From Marsupella aquatica (taxonomy: Eukaryota > Marchantiophyta), in contig OZ316898.1 in the NCBI GenBank assembly GCA_973895155.1, positions 9,052,001 through 9,116,000 on the forward strand: a DNA stretch of 64,000 nt. Direction: 5' to 3'. Both the position numbers and the translations under genes were made by a program. Below are positions 34,401 to 46,283 of this stretch, piece after piece (position 1 is the first letter of the stretch; the number at the start of each line of letters is the position of its first letter). Under the pieces are notes generated by a model. The model did not search any database. It was not told the origin of the DNA and was given only the letters and a program-made list of their open reading frames with translations.

Positions 34401-36088
34401 GAAGGTAGTGGAGTGAGCAACAAAAAAAGCATCAGCCAGAGTGAGAAACGGCCCAGGGTAACGGGGTCTCCAGAAGCTGTTCGCTCTGCTCGTCACTTTC
34501 CCTTGAAATAATGTGATAACACGTCGCTTGAGCTTCGCCACTCTGAACTCCTGAATCAACTCTCAAAGAAGTGACACTAAAGTATGCTCCCTACTGTCCT
34601 AATTTTATGTTGACTGAAAGCGAAATTAAATTGAAGTGTGGCGAATTCTACATCTCACAAATGAATAGATCTGAGTGACGTGGAGAAACACAAAGACTGC
34701 CTTCGACCTGCCTGGGATGCATGTTTCAGGATAAATGTATGAATTGGAAAACGCTGAGCTAATTTAGCCATTGAAAAAGCGGATATGTGTATGCTGTTTG
34801 TGCTGCCTGGCGGGATAGTTCCTGCTGCTATTACTTTGGTTGTAACATTTATGCAAATTCTTTAATGCTGACATTGTGAGTTGGTTGTTCGAAATGTCCT
34901 TAGCCAGAGGTGAGCGGGGGCTCCGATCAAGATAAACGTCCTACTTGGGTTCATAATGGCGAAGAAACGCGAATGGGGAAGCTCGTGTCAAGATAGTGTG
35001 CTTCTCAAGTCTCATGTTATGGAGTGCCAGATGGCCACCATCCGCACATGGATAAAATTCTTCCTGTGCATGCTCGCTGTCCACTCCTGAGCAAATTTCC
35101 AACACTATCTCATTTGCAAACCATCTCAGTCTCATGAGTTAAGAACTACGACATCCGAGAAGCGTTGAAAGACCAGTGGTCGAATGCAGGGAAGTGGTCT
35201 TGCAGAACTGTGAGTCCAGAGAGGTAACATCAACCACTCGAAGAACCTTTTCTTTATTGTATCTTCCTGATTCATACATTTCCACATTTGACAAGAAAGT
35301 ACGCTTGTTGCACGTGGACTATTGTCGAGTGCATCTCGTTACACTCATGGTATCCATTACATCCTTCATCGTCCATTTAAACTCTCTGTGGATCAGACGA
35401 ACCCCAACATCTCCCAACACATCCGATTGTCTCCAAAAAGTCTCACAAACTCTTTACAATAGTGGTGGCGGAAAAAAATTGCTTCAGGCAATCAAGACAA
35501 TTCGTCTGCCATGCTGAAGAAGAATAGCATATAATTTTTCTACTGCTTGATTTCCAAACACAGTAGTTGAACTTACTGATCTTGGGGAATTGACCAGGGA
35601 GGTCTGGAAAAGAACCTCCCTCTGTGCACTTTAGGGTTTTAATAAACCAAAAATTAGGTGAAGGATAATGCATTTAGAGACCACAGTTCCAATGTACAAT
35701 GCCCACAGGTGTGTCTCTGCATTGCTTTGCAGTGACTTGCATTTATTCTCAAGCTCGTGACTCACAGGTCATAAGATTTTTGACGAGGTTAGCCTCTTCG
35801 ACTTGTTGAGGTGATATGACACTGTAAGGATGGAGAGGCACCCCCAAAATTGTATGAATCATGGTCTTCTTGTTCTCCGTCCTTGACCATAAAATGTTCA
35901 GCCATGTATGCTATGAATTGGAGTTGTTCTTGAGCAAACAATGAACATCAGTGAATTCATTGCTTTTCTGCCTATGAGCCCGTCATTTGCACGGCAGGTG
36001 AGGTAGATCTTGACAAACTCTCAAATCCTACCTGCTGGTCATCATGGGCAAGGACAATCGATAGCAGAATGACTGCAGGATTTTGCCG
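34401..36088. other. Intergenic, no gene recognised
   Basis: Short open frames on both strands (for example 35176-35517 plus) show no domain and overlap antisense frames. Nothing supported. The right end is the presumed 3' region of the Tim17-like gene. Confidence 0.4.
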
Positions 36089-38145
36089 TCATGGTCTTTC
36101 CCCCTTGTGCAATCTATCCACACGTCCTCTGAATTGCTCCTCTTGCTCTGCCGTGCGCTTTGCAGCTGCCTTCTCATCTAACACCTGTATTGGAAACCAT
36201 TCTGGAAATTTCCAGGTTTCCCTTTCCACTACTGGTATCGTAGCCTTTACTACTGGCTTTTGTACCACTTCTGTACTGGTTCGCTCAAGAAACCGTTTTA
36301 GGCGATATTCTTTCAGTTTATTTGCGCCAAACTGTAGGCCTGTCCCAACTGCAGCGAATAGCAAGGCACAAGGGAGAGCTCTAGAAGGACCACCTGCTTG
36401 TTGTCAGCAATATTCCAATGGTGACTAGTTTAGACACGATCCTTGATTTCAAATGATGTACCTGGAAATCTTGCCTCATCGTAACAAAAAAAACAGATAT
36501 CTTTCACTAAGCCTGAACATCCAAAGCATGTCATTCTAGTCACTTTGCATGTGGAAATGTGATATTAAACTACAGCACTTAAAGGAAAAACGTTATGATA
36601 CTTGACGACATTTACGCTACTTTACTGACTGATGCGGCCAATATTAACAATTTGTCTAGGATACATCTTACTCTAAAGCCTGCAGGGATGTTCTTTCTTT
36701 AATTAGTTCATAAAAAGGGCTAATATTGGATAGTTACCTTGAATTCGACCCAGTAGACCACCACTAGCCAGGCCCCCAAGCACACAATTTTCCAGATCAT
36801 CAGGACCTGAAGCTCGTATCTCTCGAACAAACTCCTGAGACCCTGAAGCACTCTTAATGTTAGAAAGACGGTTTATAAATTTGTATGGATGTCTGCTCAT
36901 TGATAATGAACTCAGTCGATGCCAATCGTCCTCTGCTCAAGTGGAACTCTATCGAGCGAAGTCCAGATCCACAAAGCAGAGACGAAAACATTGGGTTATG
37001 CAAAAAACGAGGTGACTGAACGCAGAAGCAGGAAAGCATACCGCAAAAGCATAGAGTAACAAGAGCACAATTGATGCCCATACTCCCCATCCATTTGGGA
37101 ATATTGGAGCCCTTAAATGTTCCCACAACTAGTCCGCTTCCTGCACCGACAGCAGCTGCACTTTTCCCACCATAATCTCAGGTAAACTCAGTTGGAAAGT
37201 ACCCGCCTTTGTTTCTTCTCTAATTTCTAGCCGAGGGATTGTCCGAGTCAAACCAGTCAGTTTACCTTGAATGGGATCAATTCTTTTGTTTGCCAATTTT
37301 AATGATAACATGTGTACATGCATTCTCTAGTTTGCTACACCACACATTATTCATTTCTAGCTCTGGTAGCAATTTCTGCTCCTGTCTGTCCGAAAATTCA
37401 CTTCTCGTGTTTACTTCTCACTGTTACTGCATATGGCGGTACAGCATCCATACTTAGATGTTAAAACTTCAAGCGTTACGTTTGAACGGCTGCACTCTGG
37501 GCAATTGTTCCCAACTCATATCAGTAATCCTTTCAATCGGGCCCCCACCGCAGACCAAGCCCATCTGCTGTAAGTCACTCTAGAAATCCATGCTTCTCTC
37601 CCTGATCGGCGTCTAAGGGTGTAAGGCTGGACAGAGTTGTTGGAAAATTACTCAAAATTTCAATGACATTTGTAGCCATCCTGGCTAAAGCGACGATTAA
37701 ATTAGACAGAAGTGACAGATTTGTCAAAAATCCAAGTTTCCATAACCCCACAGAGCCCAGGTGTCCTAACTAGAATGTCCTAACTAGAAGTCAAACACTA
37801 CAGCAAAGATCTCGTACAGTCGGAAACAAGCTAACCAGGCCCATGGAGTGCACCGACTAAACATGATTGCCCGTCGATAGTTGCAGTGCTACGTAGTACT
37901 TTCCAACACTACTGCGGAGCCACAAGTGAGGAATCGAGAAAACAAAAGGAGGTACCTCCGCAGAGAGTTCGATAGCCAATACGCGAAGCCCAGCCGTCGC
38001 CTCCTGTGTAATTCACGGGCCTCCTCCCGATGCCCACTGCCCTCGCCTGCCTGTCCGTTTCGCCACTATTGAAAGATGGAGAATAGCCGCTGTTAACACG
38101 GTTGGTTGCAGTAGGAGCCGAAGTAGAGGTGGTGGTAGAATCCAT
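36089..38145 (-). CDS. Tim17/Tim22/Tim23-family (PRAT) organelle membrane protein
   Basis: Four exons: 38145-37956, about 37155-37042, 36842-36738, 36393-36089. About 237 aa. The exon 2 acceptor is uncertain (37155 or 37176, both in frame). The core looks like the four-helix Tim17 fold: AVGAGSGLVVGTFKG, then MGINCALVTLCFCG, then DDLENCVLGGLASGGLLGR (the glycine-rich PRAT helix), then ALPCALLFAAVGTGLQFG. The N-terminal 60 residues are Ser/Thr/Gly-rich and low complexity. The C-terminus has a Lys/Glu-rich soluble tail with a WKFPEWFPIQVLDE stretch. Members act in protein or metabolite movement across mitochondrial or plastid membranes; I cannot assign which. The exon 3 acceptor is supported by a CTAAC branch-like site 15 nt upstream. 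Confidence 0.7.
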
Positions 38146-39244
38146 TGAGAAGAATCGGACTGCCAGAAATTACGCCCAGCTCACAGAAAGGCTAGGATGC
38201 CTCATTGCAGTGACCATTACACGATGGGGTAAACGAAATTCGATGGAAGCTGATAGAAAGAGGATCGACTTGAGGTTGGGTTTGTGAATTGGGGGACTCA
38301 CTATTTGGGCTGCTCAGTTTTTCACGGGGACGGCGGTGGGGCCGTTTGGACCCTGAGGGTCGCCATTCCAGGGCTTCGGCAGCTTTAGGGTAAAAGTTTT
38401 GAGACGGCCCGAACCAGGCACTTGATTGCAGCGGAAGTTTTGAGAGGGTCTGGCGTTCACTGATATCGTTCAGTAGAGAGTGAAGTGGCCTAAATTCAAA
38501 TTGACACTGCTATTGCAACTTCAAAGCAATCACGGATTCTCCATTGAATGTCATCGTGCTAACCGTGACCACAAGCTATTCAATTAATAGTCTGCGGCCA
38601 TGAACGTGTAGAGAGTGTACTTGCCCGCCCTGGCGATCTAAGACCTGATCACAAGCAGTTCATGTCAAGATAACGAGAAGATGATTGTCTTTCCAACATG
38701 AAGCGAAGTAAACAAAGTCAGAAACTAACAGCAAAAATTGAGTGAAGAAAACAAACAGATGCAAGGTTCAATAAACAAACTGATGCAAGTAATTAAGCTG
38801 CAGAAACACGTTTGACACAATCATATGCGTGTCTTCACTCGTTGACCTGCATTGCATTGGGCTCAGCAAATCTCTAAAATTCAGACAAGAAAAAAAGCGG
38901 GGCATGTGCAAATGATGTACCTCTCGGCCAGGTTTGGAAGGGAGATGGAGCTTCATTAATATCTTGACCAGTTCCACATGGACCACATCTATTGCCTCGG
39001 TGAGCCCTTCGCCTCAGGCTCCTGCTCGTGTACCTCGACAAGCTCAATTTCTAAACTTAATGCCCTTCGTGCTTTTTCTCTTTGTAGTTTTGAGTGCATT
39101 CATGGAGAAGAATGCACTGTCAAGATTTCGATCGGCTCATTCTGAAATTTATGATCTAATTTTCCAAAAATTGCTAAACATAAAAATCTATTAAGATATT
39201 GGAATGTATTAAAGTCCTATTAGCAGAGCATTATGGGCACTAGT
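38146..39244. other. Intergenic, no gene recognised
   Basis: Presumed promoter of the minus-strand Tim17-like gene at the left; no other supported feature. Confidence 0.4.
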
Positions 39245-39685
39245 AACACCTCAAAACTCCAAACCTGAAGCCCAGATGGACCTCCACATTGTCTGCAAAA
39301 CTCGGAGTAACTTCCTTGGAACCTTGAAATTGACTCCGAGAACATTGTTTACACTTAGGACTCCAATGTAAACATAAACAGTTTCCTTACCGTTTGTAGT
39401 TGCATTACATCACTGAACAGTTCTCCTTGGTAGCTTGACTACTTGACTACCTTGAACCTGAAAGATGTCAAAACATCATGCCATTACTCAAGAACACCAG
39501 TTTCCACTTGATCCACATGACTGAAGCATCAGGTGAAATCATGATTTACAATATTTGACCATCTTTGTGTTCATCTAAAATGGAGCAAATGATCACAAAA
39601 AAGTCTCAAACTTTGTCAGGAAATAGACTGGTGATTAGAGACTATGCTCAAAAAAATGTTAGCTTGAACAAAGGTCCAGAAGTCT
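39245..39685. repeat. Dispersed repeat, copy B (copy A at 30330-30725)
   Basis: Collinear with copy A over several short blocks (GAACAGTTCTCCTTGGTAGC, ATATTTGACCATCTT, TCAAACTTTGTCAGGAAATAGA). Noncoding, more diverged, and possibly decayed transposon interior. Confidence 0.55.
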
Positions 39686-40541
39686 TTCACTATTATGAAA
39701 CACTAGCCCACTGATTATGAAACTCTAGCCCACTTCGTGTGTGTAGTATAATATTGTCAATAGTTACTAATGTTGAGTGGAAGTGTTGTTGAGCATAAGT
39801 GACATGGCCAGATAGTTAGACTGTCTTGTGAAACTGAAGTGGAAGCTATGATGAACATGAAAGGTTTATGTGATGCTAGTATAAACACATAAAACCTTGC
39901 TGAACACAAATGAAACATTTTTATTTACTCACATAGTAACTTTTGCACTTCTATTCCAAAGATGCCATGTAAACATGCACTTGACTGGCAATAGAAGGTT
40001 ATAATGCATTCTTTGATATTCTGACCATGCATCTCCATCCTCATTCAACTAAGGACTTGGATTCCCTTGTACATAATCTCTTACACTTCCTTATCATGAC
40101 ACTATAAAGTTCTTGTGTGCATCCAAGTAGCAATGTTGAACCTCTATGTCCATCTGAGCTTCCACTTCTGTAAAAATACATAGTAAAACATTTTATGAAA
40201 GAATGATTAATGTGACTGTAAAGGAGCCCTTCACATGTGTGGCTGGTATTTGGGTTTATCATGCTCTACCAATGAGTTTGTGTCTCTGGTCATGGGTCCT
40301 GACCATAAATCTACACTGGAGTCGAATTTCAAATTGGATTAGGAGAAACTTCTGGCCGAGTTGGCTGTTTGCTGGTAGTTCTCCGTAAACTGAACGTATA
40401 CATATAGTAAGGTCCTGCTTACACTGCATTGTGGGACTCGATCCAGTTGTGATTTTTCTGTGATACTCAGGGTGACTTATGGGAGGACAAAAAATGTGTG
40501 ATTGATCCCTAGTCCATGACCGTAGGTCTAAATTAAACTCA
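39686..40541. other. AT-rich intergenic sequence
   Basis: No gene recognised. The minus-strand frame at 40259-40621 runs into the LTR and has no domain. Confidence 0.4.
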
Positions 40542-40889
40542 CCCTGAGTAAAGACGATATTCATAACGGCAAGCCCATGATCATCCAATGCACAATTAAT
40601 AATTGACACCGAGAGATACATGGTTCACCTCAACTGAGACTAAGTCCATGTAAATACACGAGAGCTTTATTGTACTCTAGGCCCATCGACCATTCAAAGT
40701 ATTTTCAATACAAGTTCTCTCTATCTCTCAACTAGCTCTGTAACAATGAGCCTGAGTTTCTCCTCCCCAAACAAACTCTGCTTTGGGATATATTGTGCAA
40801 CATGACTAATCTAACTAAGTCCGCAACTAAGGTTAGCCTTAACTATGGTTATAGTCATAAATGTAGACTTAGTGAGTAAATGCCTAACA
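40542..40889 (-). mobile_element. Old LTR copy, about 348 bp
   Basis: Third member of the LTR family at 20914 and 29967, in minus orientation. Blocks kept include AACGGCAAGCCCATGA, GAGAGATACATGGTTCACCT, ACTCTAGGCC, CTATCTCTCAACTAGCTC and TGCCTAACA. It is clearly more diverged and has lost the TGTTGAG start; the flanks (ACTCA and CCATG) do not match, so no target-site duplication is visible. Confidence 0.75.
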
Positions 40890-42367
40890 CCATGTGCCTA
40901 ATACACCATGAGTTGAGTTGTTTATTATTTTACTATTAGTTTGCCATTTATGTAAACTGTGATTTACTAGATTGCCTTTTTTCTGACATAGTACATAGCT
41001 TGCCGCTGATTAATTCTTTCTACTTATGACAATGCCATTGCTTGTGTTTGTGTTGAGAAAACTAACTCGGGTCAGTCCAATAGTTGTCTTTGCACCGAGT
41101 TTCTCGATTGGATGGCCCAGGTTTCCTCAAGGGGACTTTGACCGCCCTTGGGTCAGTGAACGAGGAGTGGGACTAAGGTTGAGTGATCCTATCCTCCCAT
41201 TGATCTTACGCCCAGCCTCTCTCTAAGGCTTTGTATCTGTGCGCAGCCTCTGCCTTTGTCTCGTTGAGGGCGGTCGACTTGAGGGAGACTGGATCCTTCC
41301 AATCGCGGATGGGGTGCAATGAAAGCTGGATGTGAATGAGCTAACCTTGGTTAATTTTCTTAACCCATAAATGAAAATAGGGACATGATGATTTATAGGA
41401 AAAAGTAAATGACAAGGTATCTATTATGCCCAAAGTGGCATTCTACTGTAGTATATCCCCAAACTCTAGTCTCTCGATGCCATTAGGCTACATTTCTTTC
41501 AGAGATGGTGAAGTGAAAAGAAGTCCGACATGAATCAATGGACTTCTCTCGCTTGGTGAACTCGGTTTTAGGGCTGCGAAATTTTGAGGCCCGTCTTGAA
41601 TCTTGACGCACGGGAGCTGTTTCTTCTGCCTGCGAATTTTTCGATTGAATTGGATTTGAACCGCCCTTCTCTACCGACATCGCTCAATGTCGCCATAGGC
41701 TCGGGTTCCAGGTACTGAAGCAGCAGAAGTCGAGAACGGAGGATAGCAATACGCATCCAACAGATGCATCAGGGATGTCAAGCACCGACTGGAGGAGCGG
41801 TGGACTACGTCGTTCAGAGAGTACAGAGCACAGACCAGTGAAGTGGAAGCAACTTACGTTTGAGTGTCTTGGCTGACGTTTTGTGTCGAGATTTGTGGTC
41901 AAGTTCCACTCGACGCCATCTGTGGTACCCTGTAAATCTAAGCCTCACTGGTTAAGTCAGTTTTCTGTTCTTTGTTTATCGAAGCCACTTCATTCCTCAG
42001 CAATTGGGGCTTCGGGGAATGTTAATTCTGCTCCTCACTCGCCAGAGCACTTCAGTTTGTTCCCAATCGTCTAACATCTAGGGTTCAGAGCTGAGAGCCG
42101 CGAGGTATTTCAAATTGTTGGATTATTTAGGAAGGAAGATAGACAGGCCGTCATATCACGGACATGGATGGGAGACCTTTGAATTCTTTTGGGGATATGA
42201 GTCTTGCACCGGATAGTTAGGTGATAGAAATAGTTCGCTGATTGACCCGGAAATCGCAGCAGGGTCTTGCTGCATATCAGTGTATTTGAAGCCTACATTG
42301 CTGTATACATTGTTGTTGGCGTTAGGAGTGCTAAGTCTCCGACTGCGGTCTTGTACTTGCTGTAAAG
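40890..42367. other. Region 5' of the ZOP1-like gene
   Basis: Presumably holds promoter and leader of the plus-strand gene at 42368. Open frames at 41026-41226 and 41483-42074 have no recognisable domain. Confidence 0.4.
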
Positions 42368-43009
42368 ATGACGGAGTTTTGGGTCAGTCAAGGGAACAAG
42401 TGGTGTGACTTCTGCAAGATATATATATCAAACAATCCGACTAGCATACGTACGCACGAATTGGGGACGCGACATAAAGAAAATGTTACGAAGAAGCTCG
42501 CCGGCATCAAAAAAGATACTGCCGTCAAGGAGAAGGAGAAATTGCTGGCTTTGAAGGACATGGAGAAGATCGAAACACAAGCAAAGAAAAGCTACGAAAG
42601 AGATCTGGCGGCTATGCGTAGCTTAGATTCTACTCCGAAAGTGCCAGTCTCTGATGCCAAAAAGAAAGGCTCTGTGACCAGGGTACAAGAGGAATCCTCA
42701 AAAGCGGTTCCAGCTGCACGAAGGGGAATTGGACGTGAGCTTGCCGACCAGACAATTGTCCCAAATGCTAAGTCACAGGCTCTTAAAGGTCAAAACTCTG
42801 CAACTCAAAATGTATCTAGTGCCTATCAATATGGAAGATCTAGTAAGGGGATGGTGGCATCTTCATTAGAGGTCAGCAAGAGGAAGAGGGTAGAAAAACC
42901 GGGGTCAAATTCTAGTGAAGAAGCTGCTGCATTGGCTGCGAGAGAATCTGCGAAGAAGAGGATCAAGGAGAGGGAGGAAGCTTTGTTGGGTCTCTATCAT
43001 TCATTCTGA
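42368..43009 (+). CDS. ZOP1/WBP4-like U1-type zinc-finger protein lacking the OCRE domain
   Basis: Uninterrupted 213-aa ORF from an ATG. The N-terminus is a matrin/U1-type C2H2 finger: WVSQGNKWCDFCK with C13 and C16, H30 and H36, in the form typical of ZOP1 and WBP4 splicing factors. A Lys/Glu-rich helical region follows (about 45-85, KSYERDLAA). The C-terminus (EEAAALAARESAKKRIKEREEALLGLYHSF is residues about 184-213; key parts EEAAAL, KKRIKERE, LLGLY) also matches ZOP1. What is missing is the tyrosine-rich OCRE domain normally between them; Arabidopsis ZOP1 is longer and has it. Likely role is pre-mRNA splicing and possibly RNA-directed DNA methylation, by family. The lack of introns suggests a retrocopy or a lineage-specific short form. 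Confidence 0.75.
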   Translation: MTEFWVSQGNKWCDFCKIYISNNPTSIRTHELGTRHKENVTKKLAGIKKDTAVKEKEKLLALKDMEKIETQAKKSYERDLAAMRSLDSTPKVPVSDAKKKGSVTRVQEESSKAVPAARRGIGRELADQTIVPNAKSQALKGQNSATQNVSSAYQYGRSSKGMVASSLEVSKRKRVEKPGSNSSEEAAALAARESAKKRIKEREEALLGLYHSF

Positions 43010-46000
43010 GATACCGTGAGGCTAGGAAACGGCGGTTGTAACTATGACTCTGAAGGGTCACTAGAAAAACGTGTCGAACGAGTGTAGATCTCTCTAATTC
43101 TTGAATTGTGCCTAGTCTCTTCATTCTCAGGCTAGAAGGTATTCTTCGATTGTAAAACCTGGGCCTTAGCAGATGCTTTGGATTGCTCTGATGTAAGCGA
43201 CTCGAAATGGGATTCTGGAGGAGTGAAATATGAGCCTTCACAGTCCAAGCTGATTCTGGATGATTCTTTGAGGCTCTCGTTGGGTGACATTGCTTTTGGC
43301 AGGTACTATACTTCATGGGGGTCTATTGAATTCCTTACTCTGTGAAAAGTTTCCTGAAGAAGTGCAAATGGTCGTCGTTTGCTCGTTCTACAGAGCAAAT
43401 GACCACATGAGCTCTTATCTCTGGCTCAACAAAAGTGGTTATGAAACTGAATCCGAGGTCTAGTCCCGAAGACATACGAACCACAAGGAAGAGAAAACTA
43501 TAGAAGGCGCCACGAGGGTACCCAAAACGGTTTCAGCAGATCGATTCACTCCATTGGTGGTTGTTGCATAAATTGCCCAGATGAAAGTTGATTGAGGAAA
43601 TTGGGGTCCACAATTCAGGTACCCTATGGCCTTGGATAGAAGATTGAGGGGAGCTCCAGGAGGGAAACTCAACAAAATAGAGTTTTCAAATTGGGACATG
43701 CACCCCCCGTCCACCTATTCCATGGACAGTTTTGGAGGTGGTCAACGGAAGTAGTAGTGGTCCTGCAGAAATATCTTTTCAACTAGAAGTAAACAAGAGA
43801 TCTTCCCGTCACTCCTTTGGTTGGTGTCCTTGTGTGTGAGCCAAAGACTGTCCTTAGCCAAAAACGATGCTCCGATGGCTCGAGACTGGATGCGATCTTT
43901 AGTCTGCAGGTGACATTGTCTATGAATAAACGGCAAGTGCATTCAAGGGTATAGGAATTCTTCGAGAAAGTTGTGTTTGGAAATCAACCCTGTTCCAGTC
44001 TGAAATTGTCATGCGCTGTCCGTCTTAAGATCATTTTGGATGCACTCAGTTCCAAAATTTGTAAGTCAGTAGTTCACAGACTTCAGTTTTTGGTCAGAAA
44101 TCATACTCGGCCACTAAAAATCCAGTTATACACTCGGGCTCATTGGCTTCACAGACTTCGGAAATTCGTTGTCCAGTGCTGACAGGTGGACTTCCCATTA
44201 CATTCGGTAATCAATTCTTGTTACTGGTTTCTGCAAGAGATGTGTCCGTCATGTTTTTCTTGCAGTTTTCTTGTCAACGGGTTTGGAATACGTCATAAGT
44301 ATGTAATGAAATCTAGGTACATTCTAACAAGTGAATACCTAGTGGCCTTGCTATAATTATGTCACCATTGAATTAGTCACTACTCTGCTCCAGATACCTA
44401 ATCAAGCTGTGCATCGCCCAATGATTATGAAGTAGAAGTCGCTCCAAGGCTTTGATAGCCCATGGATTATATTGAGGAGACGTTGATGCCTTCGAGCACG
44501 AAATCCCAGGTCCTTAACCTTAGTTGATCTCTTCCGGGTGGCTAGCGACTTAACTTTGAGCTCTTGAATTACCACTTCAAATTTCTAACGAACTAAGATT
44601 TGGAACAATGTCCTCAAGTAGCATTGTGTACACAAGTAACGTTGTAAACAAACTTGTCGCACAGAACCATTTGTTGGCATTATTGTACTGATCTGAAATC
44701 TTGTCAGGGTGCACAGAGAATAATGAAAGCCTGAAGCATTTTTGGAACATCCCTATACAAAATTTTGTTGACTCGTGATTCATATCTCAGTGACCAAAAC
44801 AGAGGAAGAAAATATGGCCATTTTTTGGCTAGCTACGAACATCGAAGTTGTCAGCCCGTGCTAGCCAAAGAGGGATAACAGTCCAATTATTCTTCTCACG
44901 CAGTCGAGTGCCGACGAGATGCTGATTTGAGAGGAAAGTCTCCTGGCCGTCCATTGCGAAATTTGGCGGCTCAGATTTACTAAAAGAGAATGTTCGAGAG
45001 TCTTGCTCTTCCTACTTACAGTGCAACTTCTCCACAGACCCTGTTCTTACCGTTCACTCCCGACGGCGGAGAAACTCCTCAGGGAACAAGGTGATGCAGG
45101 TGCTATGTTTTGGAAGATCTTGAATGAGGTGCACAGCTTGGGGATTCGGAGGAGCCGAGACCAGCCGAGACAGATTTTTCTATTTTGTCAACATAGTACC
45201 TGTCGCGTTGCATGACTGCTGTCCCGGTCTTGATTTGCCCAACGTGTGCTGATTTCAGCGACATCGTCTTCACTTTTAGAATTCGTTGTGATGATTAGAG
45301 AAGTTCACTCTTTGACATTGGATTACAATCCTTCGTATGCGAACCGCGACTAAGAGCTACATAAGCTTGCAAACGCAAGAATTGATCCCCTCGCTCCTGA
45401 AGCGAAGCTCTTGTAAGTTCGTGGACTGATTCATGATCTGTGAGCTTTATCATGATGGCCAAGAGACGGCTGAGACCTGCTGCGTGGCGGTTGGGTCTTT
45501 CCTTGGGTGAGTTGGTAACGTGCTTCTTGTTGTAGAACTCTTTGGCCCACAGCTTTTGATTCCGAATATTTCAGTGTACATTCAATTTTGATATTCTTGA
45601 ACTAAGCATGAGTAAGCCTAAACCCTAAACCCCGACAAGCAGACGAAGCAATTTCTGAGGTGGTACGCGGTATTGACTTAATGTAACAGGTTCAGAATGG
45701 TACCAAAGGACTCTAGCCTCTTGGACGAGAGAACTTCGACCAACTGCACCTCTTTCATTATCGGGTAAGAAGGTAGTGCTTAGATTTTTCGCGTGTACTC
45801 TGTGGTCCAAGTGATTCATGTTTCTCAAGGTGGTCAACATGTGAGAACATATCATTTGTTGGTGACACACAATAAGCAACTGTTGTTCTTTCGTCCTCTG
45901 TTGTCCTGATGATGACAGACCAGAGACGGACTGTAGAGGAACGTTGGCGGGAGTTTTTCTCAGATCCGTCACAGTGGACGGATCACAGATTGGAGAAGGT

Positions 46001-46283
46001 AATTTCGTTACGATTGCTATGAAAATGGAAATAATTGGCTGTCTCAGTTCTTGCCCCGTGGAGAGTGTGCCATGGTTTTCTTTTTTCGTACTACCCTAAT
46101 AGCACTACCCTTGACAGTCCTTCCTGAACCGGGCAGGGAGGAATGTGGGCTGATTAGCTGGGGTGGGATTTCTCTACGTAGGCAAATTTCAGATATCCGG
46201 ACTTCAAAAACAGAAGGACTGGGGACGTTCTTTGGCTCAATGGAAAATTCAATCCCCCATGGGTGGAGGCACAGCTGGCTGCA
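43010..46283. other. Intergenic, no gene recognised; possible PPR leader at the right
   Basis: About 3.3 kb with only short frames lacking domains. At 46072 an ATG opens a frame (MVFFFRTTLIALPLTVLP...) that looks like an organelle-targeting leader but is in a different frame from the PPR protein and overlaps its start. An intron or frameshift could join them; I cannot settle this. Confidence 0.4.
45617..45633. repeat. Telomere-like motif, two CCCTAAA units
   Basis: CCTAAACCCTAAACCCC. Resembles the telo-box found upstream of some plant genes or an interstitial telomeric remnant. It lies about 650 bp 5' of the PPR start. Confidence 0.6.

Noticed and set aside
35176-35517. 113-codon plus-strand frame
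   Set aside because: No domain, no homologous feature recognised, and antisense frames overlap it.
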